Source: Acidobacteriota bacterium
GTDB lineage: Bacteria > Actinomycetota > Acidimicrobiia > Acidimicrobiales > UBA8190
Assembly: GCA_028872975.1 (NCBI GenBank)
Contig: JAGWNV010000022.1
Location: 1-16,591, forward strand
Length of the DNA: 16,591 nt
Reading direction: 5' to 3'
Of this stretch, positions 13,694 through 16,591 are shown one piece after another. The notes beneath the pieces were generated by a model. It was not told where the DNA came from. It saw nothing but the letters and a program-made list of their open reading frames with translations, and searched no databases. The first letter of the stretch is position 1, and each line of letters starts with the position of its first letter. The translations under genes were made by a program, and so were the position numbers.

Positions 13694-13709
13694 AGGGTCC
13701 TTCGGCCCT
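13694..13709. promoter_or_regulatory. DosR-box-like palindrome
   Basis: AGGGTC-CTTC-GGCCCT is a 6-4-6 inverted repeat with one mismatch. It has the same spacing and nearly the same arms as the palindrome at 13115-13132. Its 14-base core agrees with the DosR core consensus at 10 positions. It is 273 bases upstream of the next start codon. Confidence 0.35.
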
Positions 13710-13762
13710 ATTGCGGACAAGGGCCGCCCAACGATGCGACGGGGCACCGGGCCCCACGCGAA

Positions 13763-13796
13763 AGCAGGGACCCGCGAACGCGACGTGGTCCCTGCT
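13763..13796. repeat. Perfect 10-bp inverted repeat
   Basis: AGCAGGGACC (13763-13772) and GGTCCCTGCT (13787-13796) are exact reverse complements separated by 14 bases (CGCGAACGCGACGT). The arms carry the GGGAC/GTCCC half-site that recurs through this region. Confidence 0.55.
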
Positions 13797-13882
13797 CTGC
13801 GCCCCCCTGCACCTCGTTGCGGTGGCGGCATGCACCGAGGTCCTGGACGGCAGCCTGCCGGTCCCAACCCCGCTTGCCGACA

Positions 13883-13896
13883 GGGCAGAAAGTCCC
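13883..13896 (-). promoter_or_regulatory. DosR-box-like element upstream of the thiolase operon
   Basis: Read on the minus strand, GGGACTTTCTGCCC begins with eight bases identical to the DosR core (GGGACTTT) and agrees at 11 of 14 overall. It lies 86 bases before the ATG at 13983, a distance typical for such activator boxes. No DosR-type response regulator is encoded in the window. Confidence 0.35.
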
Positions 13897-13982
13897 CTCG
13901 CACCCGACCTCCGGGCACCGGGCGGATTTGCGCCGCAACCTGGGTTTTTGGAGGGAAAGGCTTCGCACTACCATCTGCGCCC

Positions 13983-15404
13983 ATGCGAGGGATCGTCACT
14001 GCTGGCGGGTACGTGCCGTTCCGACGACTGCGGCGGTCGGCCGTGCCCGAGCTGCTGGGCTCGGGCGGGGGCAAGGGGACCCGGGCGGTCGCCTCCCACG
14101 ACGAGGACACCACGACCATGGGCCTCGAGGCGGCCCGTCTCGCCCTGGCGGCGGTCCCGGCGGCCGCCCCCGGCGCCCTGTGGTTCTCGACGCCGACCCC
14201 GGCCTACGTCGACAAGACGAACGCCACCGCCATCCACGCCGCCCTCCGCCTCCCCGCCGAGGTCACCGCCCTGGACTTCGGGGGCGGCCTCCGATCGGGG
14301 GTCGGTGCCCTGGCCGCCGCCCTGGCCGGCGGGGGCAGCACCCTTCTCGTGGTGGCCGACCAGCGCGACGGCCTGCCCGGCAGTGCCGACGAGGTCGCCG
14401 GCGCCGACGCCGCTGCCTGCCTGCTCGTCGCCGACGACAGCCCCGGCGCCCCCGTCATCGCCGAGCTGCTCGGTGCCGCCTCGGCCACCGACGAGTTCAC
14501 CGATCGCTGGCGGACCCCGGGGGAGAGGCGGTCGAAGGTGTGGGAGGAGCGCTTCGGCGAGACCCGCTACCTGCCCCTCGGGCGCGACGCCTGGGCCCGG
14601 GGCCTCAAGGCCGCCGGAGTGGAGGCCACCGCTGTCGACCGGGTGGTGGTGACGGGCATGCACGCCCGGGCGGCCAAGGCGCTCGTGGCCAGGCTCGGCG
14701 TGGAGAGCGGGGCGATGGTCGACGACCTTTCCGCCTCGGTGGGCCAGGCCGGCGCCGCCCACCCGGCGCTCCTGCTCGCCTCGGTCCTCGAACAGGCCGA
14801 GCCGGGGCAGACCGTCGCCCTCGTCCACCTGGCCGACGGCGCCGAGGTGATCGTGCTCCGGGCCACAGGAGCCATCGCCGGGTGGACCCCGGCGCGCACG
14901 GTGGCCGAGCAGGTGGCGACCGGAGCCGAGCTCCCCTACGGGAAGTACCTGTCCTGGAGGGGCATGCTCAGCCCCGAGCCGCCCCGCCGTCCCGAGCCCC
15001 TCCGGGTGCAGTCGCCGGCGGCCTGGCGGGCCGAGGACTGGAAGTACGCGTTCGTCGGCTCCCGGGACCGTTCCAGCGGGGCCATCCACCTCCCCCCGTC
15101 GAGGGTGTCGATGCAAGGTGGCGCCGTCGACGACATGGAGCCCGTCTGCCTGGCGGGGACGCCGGGGACCATCGCCACCTTCACCATCGACCGCATCGCC
15201 TACTCCCCCAGCCCGCCCATCGTCTTCGCCGTGGTGGACTTCGAGGGCGGGGGACGGTACCCGGTCGAGCTCACCGACGTGGACGCCGACGCGCTCCGCA
15301 TGGGCGACCGGGTGGAGATGACCTTCCGCCGGCTCTACAGCGCCGATGGGATCCACGACTACTTCTGGAAGGCCCGCCCCGTCCGCCAGGCGCACGGCGG
15401 CTGA
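13983..15404 (+). CDS. HMG-CoA-synthase-like domain fused to a DUF35 (OB-fold) domain; probable non-catalytic thiolase partner
   Basis: This 473-residue fusion has a thiolase-superfamily part resembling archaeal-type HMG-CoA synthase at about residues 1-325. Recognisable blocks are MRGIVTAGGYVPFRRL, the nucleophile loop ALDFGGGLRSGVGAL (97-110), MHARAAKALVARLG with His227, and SVGQAGAAHPALLLASVLE. Aligned by eye, the nucleophile position is Leu103, the usual Glu position is Pro71, and the N of the NTG turn is Gln255, so only the His survives. Residues 345-473 form a DUF35 tail, but its zinc ribbon (RDRSSG...RVSMQGG) has D362, S365, S376 and G379 where cysteines are expected. The OB-fold barrel follows (TIATFTIDRIAYSPSPPIVF to VEMTFRRLY). 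It is followed after 19 bases by an SCP-x-type thiolase. The domain set recalls the archaeal thiolase-HMGCS-DUF35 complex. A structural or channelling role is inferred. Confidence 0.85.
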   Translation: MRGIVTAGGYVPFRRLRRSAVPELLGSGGGKGTRAVASHDEDTTTMGLEAARLALAAVPAAAPGALWFSTPTPAYVDKTNATAIHAALRLPAEVTALDFGGGLRSGVGALAAALAGGGSTLLVVADQRDGLPGSADEVAGADAAACLLVADDSPGAPVIAELLGAASATDEFTDRWRTPGERRSKVWEERFGETRYLPLGRDAWARGLKAAGVEATAVDRVVVTGMHARAAKALVARLGVESGAMVDDLSASVGQAGAAHPALLLASVLEQAEPGQTVALVHLADGAEVIVLRATGAIAGWTPARTVAEQVATGAELPYGKYLSWRGMLSPEPPRRPEPLRVQSPAAWRAEDWKYAFVGSRDRSSGAIHLPPSRVSMQGGAVDDMEPVCLAGTPGTIATFTIDRIAYSPSPPIVFAVVDFEGGGRYPVELTDVDADALRMGDRVEMTFRRLYSADGIHDYFWKARPVRQAHGG

Positions 15405-15409
15405 CACAC

Positions 15410-15415
15410 AGGAGG
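15410..15415 (+). promoter_or_regulatory. Ribosome binding site fixing the thiolase start
   Basis: AGGAGG, complementary to the 16S rRNA 3' end, lies eight bases before GTG 15424. It is one of the strongest such sites in the window and identifies this GTG as the start. Confidence 0.85.
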
Positions 15416-15423
15416 CGACAGCG

Positions 15424-16591
15424 GTGGCATCGCACGGGATCAAGGACCGGGTGGCGATCGTCGGGATGGGGTGCACGCCCTTCGGCGAGCACTGGGACAA
15501 AGACGTCGACGACCTCATCGTCGAGGCCTCCTTGGACACCTTCGCCTCGGCCGGGGTCACCAAGGACGACGTCGACGCCTACTGGATCGGCACGGCCACC
15601 TCGGGCTCGAGCGGCATGACCCTGGCCCGGCCGCTCCAGATCCAGGGCAAGCCGGTGAGCCGGGTGGAGAACTTCTGCGCCACGGGCTCCGAGGCGCTCC
15701 GGGCCGCCGCCTACGCCGTGGCCTCGGGCGCCTACGACATGGCCATGGCCGTGGGCGCCGAGAAGCTGAAGGACGGGGGGTACCAGGGCATCGCCTCGCC
15801 CAAGCCCGCCGGCGACGGGACGGCCCGGACGCTCACCGCCGCGGCCATGTACTCGATGATCGTCCCCGCCTACTCGAAGAAGTACGGCCTCGACGAGGAC
15901 CAGCTCATGGACGTCCTCGCCGCCATCGCCACCAAGAACCACGCCAACGGGGCCGTGAACCCCCGTGCCCAGTTCCGCAAGGCCGTCACGAAGGAGACGG
16001 TCCTCTCGGCGCCGCGCCTGGCCGGGCGCCTCGGCGTCTTCGACTGCGCCGGGGTCGCCGACGGGGCGGCCGCCGCCATCGTCGTGCGGGCCGAGGACGC
16101 CCACCGCTACACCGACAAGCCCATCTACATCAAGGCCTTCGCCGTCTCCACCGGCACCGGCTCGGGGCTCATCGACCCCGAGTACGACTACACCCACTTC
16201 CCCGAGTGCGAGGCCGCCGCCAACGACGCCTACGCCCAGGCGGGCGTCACCGACCCCCGCCACCAGCTGGCCATGGCCGAGGTCCACGACTGCTTCACCC
16301 CGACCGAGATGGTCCTCATGGAGGACCTCGGCTTCGCCGAGCGGGGCACGGCGTGGAAGGAGGTGCTGTCGGGTACCTTCGACCGTGACGGGGAGCTGCC
16401 CGTGAACCCCGACGGCGGCCTCAAGAGCTTCGGCCACCCCGTGGGCGCGTCGGGGCTCCGGATGTTCTTCGAGTGCTGGCTCCAGCTCCGGGGCGAGGCG
16501 ACCCCCGAGCGGCAGATCACGACCGACCGCACCCTCGCCCTCACCCACAACCTGGGCGGCTACCCGGGGGAGATGGTGTCGCTCGTCTCCA
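15424..16591 (+). CDS. SCP-x/lipid-transfer-type thiolase (3' end cut by the window)
   Basis: The reading frame is open from GTG 15424 to the window edge: 389 codons, probably only a few residues short of the full protein. It belongs to the SCP-x / nonspecific lipid-transfer thiolase family. After the start (IKDRVAIVGMGCTPFGEHW) comes the nucleophile loop ENFCATGSEAL with Cys85. Then follow EVHDCFTPTEM with His288, and GGLKSFGHPVGASGLRM with His338. LTHNLGGYPGEMVSLV forms the last strand. The catalytic set Cys/His/His is complete, which favours real thiolase chemistry, in contrast to the neighbouring HMGCS-like protein. Related actinobacterial proteins (Ltp2-type) instead catalyse retro-aldol cleavage of steroid side chains when bound to a DUF35 partner. 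The DUF35 fusion directly upstream, 19 bases away, is the natural partner here. Confidence 0.9.
   Translation, partial: MASHGIKDRVAIVGMGCTPFGEHWDKDVDDLIVEASLDTFASAGVTKDDVDAYWIGTATSGSSGMTLARPLQIQGKPVSRVENFCATGSEALRAAAYAVASGAYDMAMAVGAEKLKDGGYQGIASPKPAGDGTARTLTAAAMYSMIVPAYSKKYGLDEDQLMDVLAAIATKNHANGAVNPRAQFRKAVTKETVLSAPRLAGRLGVFDCAGVADGAAAAIVVRAEDAHRYTDKPIYIKAFAVSTGTGSGLIDPEYDYTHFPECEAAANDAYAQAGVTDPRHQLAMAEVHDCFTPTEMVLMEDLGFAERGTAWKEVLSGTFDRDGELPVNPDGGLKSFGHPVGASGLRMFFECWLQLRGEATPERQITTDRTLALTHNLGGYPGEMVSLVS

Larger units (their letters stand above)
13365..13982. other. 618-base non-coding region dense in inverted repeats
   Basis: I see no credible gene here. The frame that continues upstream of the next gene reads as unstructured Gly/Pro/Arg-rich sequence. 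The region holds several perfect or near-perfect inverted repeats (listed separately) and eight exact GGGAC or GTCCC pentamers. By a rough base-composition estimate about three would be expected. It also has a short less GC-rich stretch at 13501-13530. Possible roles are a regulatory region with several binding sites or an undescribed structured RNA upstream of the thiolase operon. Confidence 0.6.

Noticed and set aside
13524..13982. In-frame N-terminal extension of the HMGCS-like protein
   Set aside because: The extension is unstructured Gly/Pro/Arg-rich sequence overlapping many inverted repeats, while the family's usual N-terminus begins at MRGIVTAGGYVPF (13983).
13365..13982. CRISPR array or insertion-sequence ends in the repeat-rich region
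   Set aside because: The repeats are inverted pairs of different sequence and spacing, not direct repeats with regular spacers. There is no transposase fragment and no flanking target duplication.
15271..16548. Minus-strand open frame opposite the thiolase
   Set aside because: The plus strand encodes a clear thiolase with all catalytic motifs; the minus-strand product is low complexity.

Overview
The window is very GC-rich, with strong G/C third-codon bias, many GTG starts and tightly overlapping genes. The gene content is typical of actinobacterial CoA-thioester lipid and steroid catabolism: paired acyl-CoA dehydrogenases, paired hotdog hydratases, a racemase-type CoA transferase, an SCP-x-type thiolase, a P450 and TetR control. 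My best guess is a high-GC actinobacterium, perhaps Acidimicrobiia or a mycolata-like relative. This rests on style and gene content, not on a marker gene. No rRNA, tRNA, CRISPR array or transposase was seen.

Layout. (1) 81-3386, plus strand: four genes joined by 4-base GTGA overlaps: a DsbA-fold oxidoreductase, a TetR regulator, an SRPBCC protein and a cysteine-type sulfatase. A 21-bp imperfect palindrome at 44-64 is the likely operator. (2) 3436-5453: a stand-alone cyclic-nucleotide-binding-domain protein (minus) diverges from a cytochrome P450 that overlaps a two-helix membrane protein. (3) 5515-8113, plus strand: a YgjP-type metallopeptidase, an anchored extracellular beta-domain protein and a polytopic membrane protein with a YDGQFYF motif. 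(4) 12626-8118, minus strand: a compact five-gene operon of acyl-CoA dehydrogenase, CaiB/AMACR-like protein, two hotdog hydratase-type subunits and a second, divergent acyl-CoA dehydrogenase. A TAGTAT -10 box with an overlapping palindrome lies upstream. (5) 12627-13982: mostly non-coding DNA with two small paralogous CxCGW genes and an unusual density of palindromes and inverted repeats, several resembling DosR/DevR boxes. (6) 13983 to the end, plus strand: a fused HMG-CoA-synthase-like/DUF35 protein followed by an SCP-x-type thiolase cut by the window edge.

Regions 4 and 6 together could carry most of one beta-oxidation-like round on a branched or steroid-type acyl-CoA: racemisation, dehydrogenation by a heteromeric dehydrogenase, hydration by a heteromeric hydratase, and thiolytic or retro-aldol cleavage. 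No 3-hydroxyacyl-CoA dehydrogenase is visible.

The most novel-looking item is the 13983-15404 protein. It keeps the thiolase-superfamily scaffold and the OB-fold tail but appears to have lost the catalytic Cys and, cleanly, all four zinc-ribbon cysteines, while the thiolase next door keeps its catalytic residues. It looks like a scaffold or channelling partner instead of an enzyme. The repeat-rich region and tandem CxCGW genes just upstream are the second point of interest.
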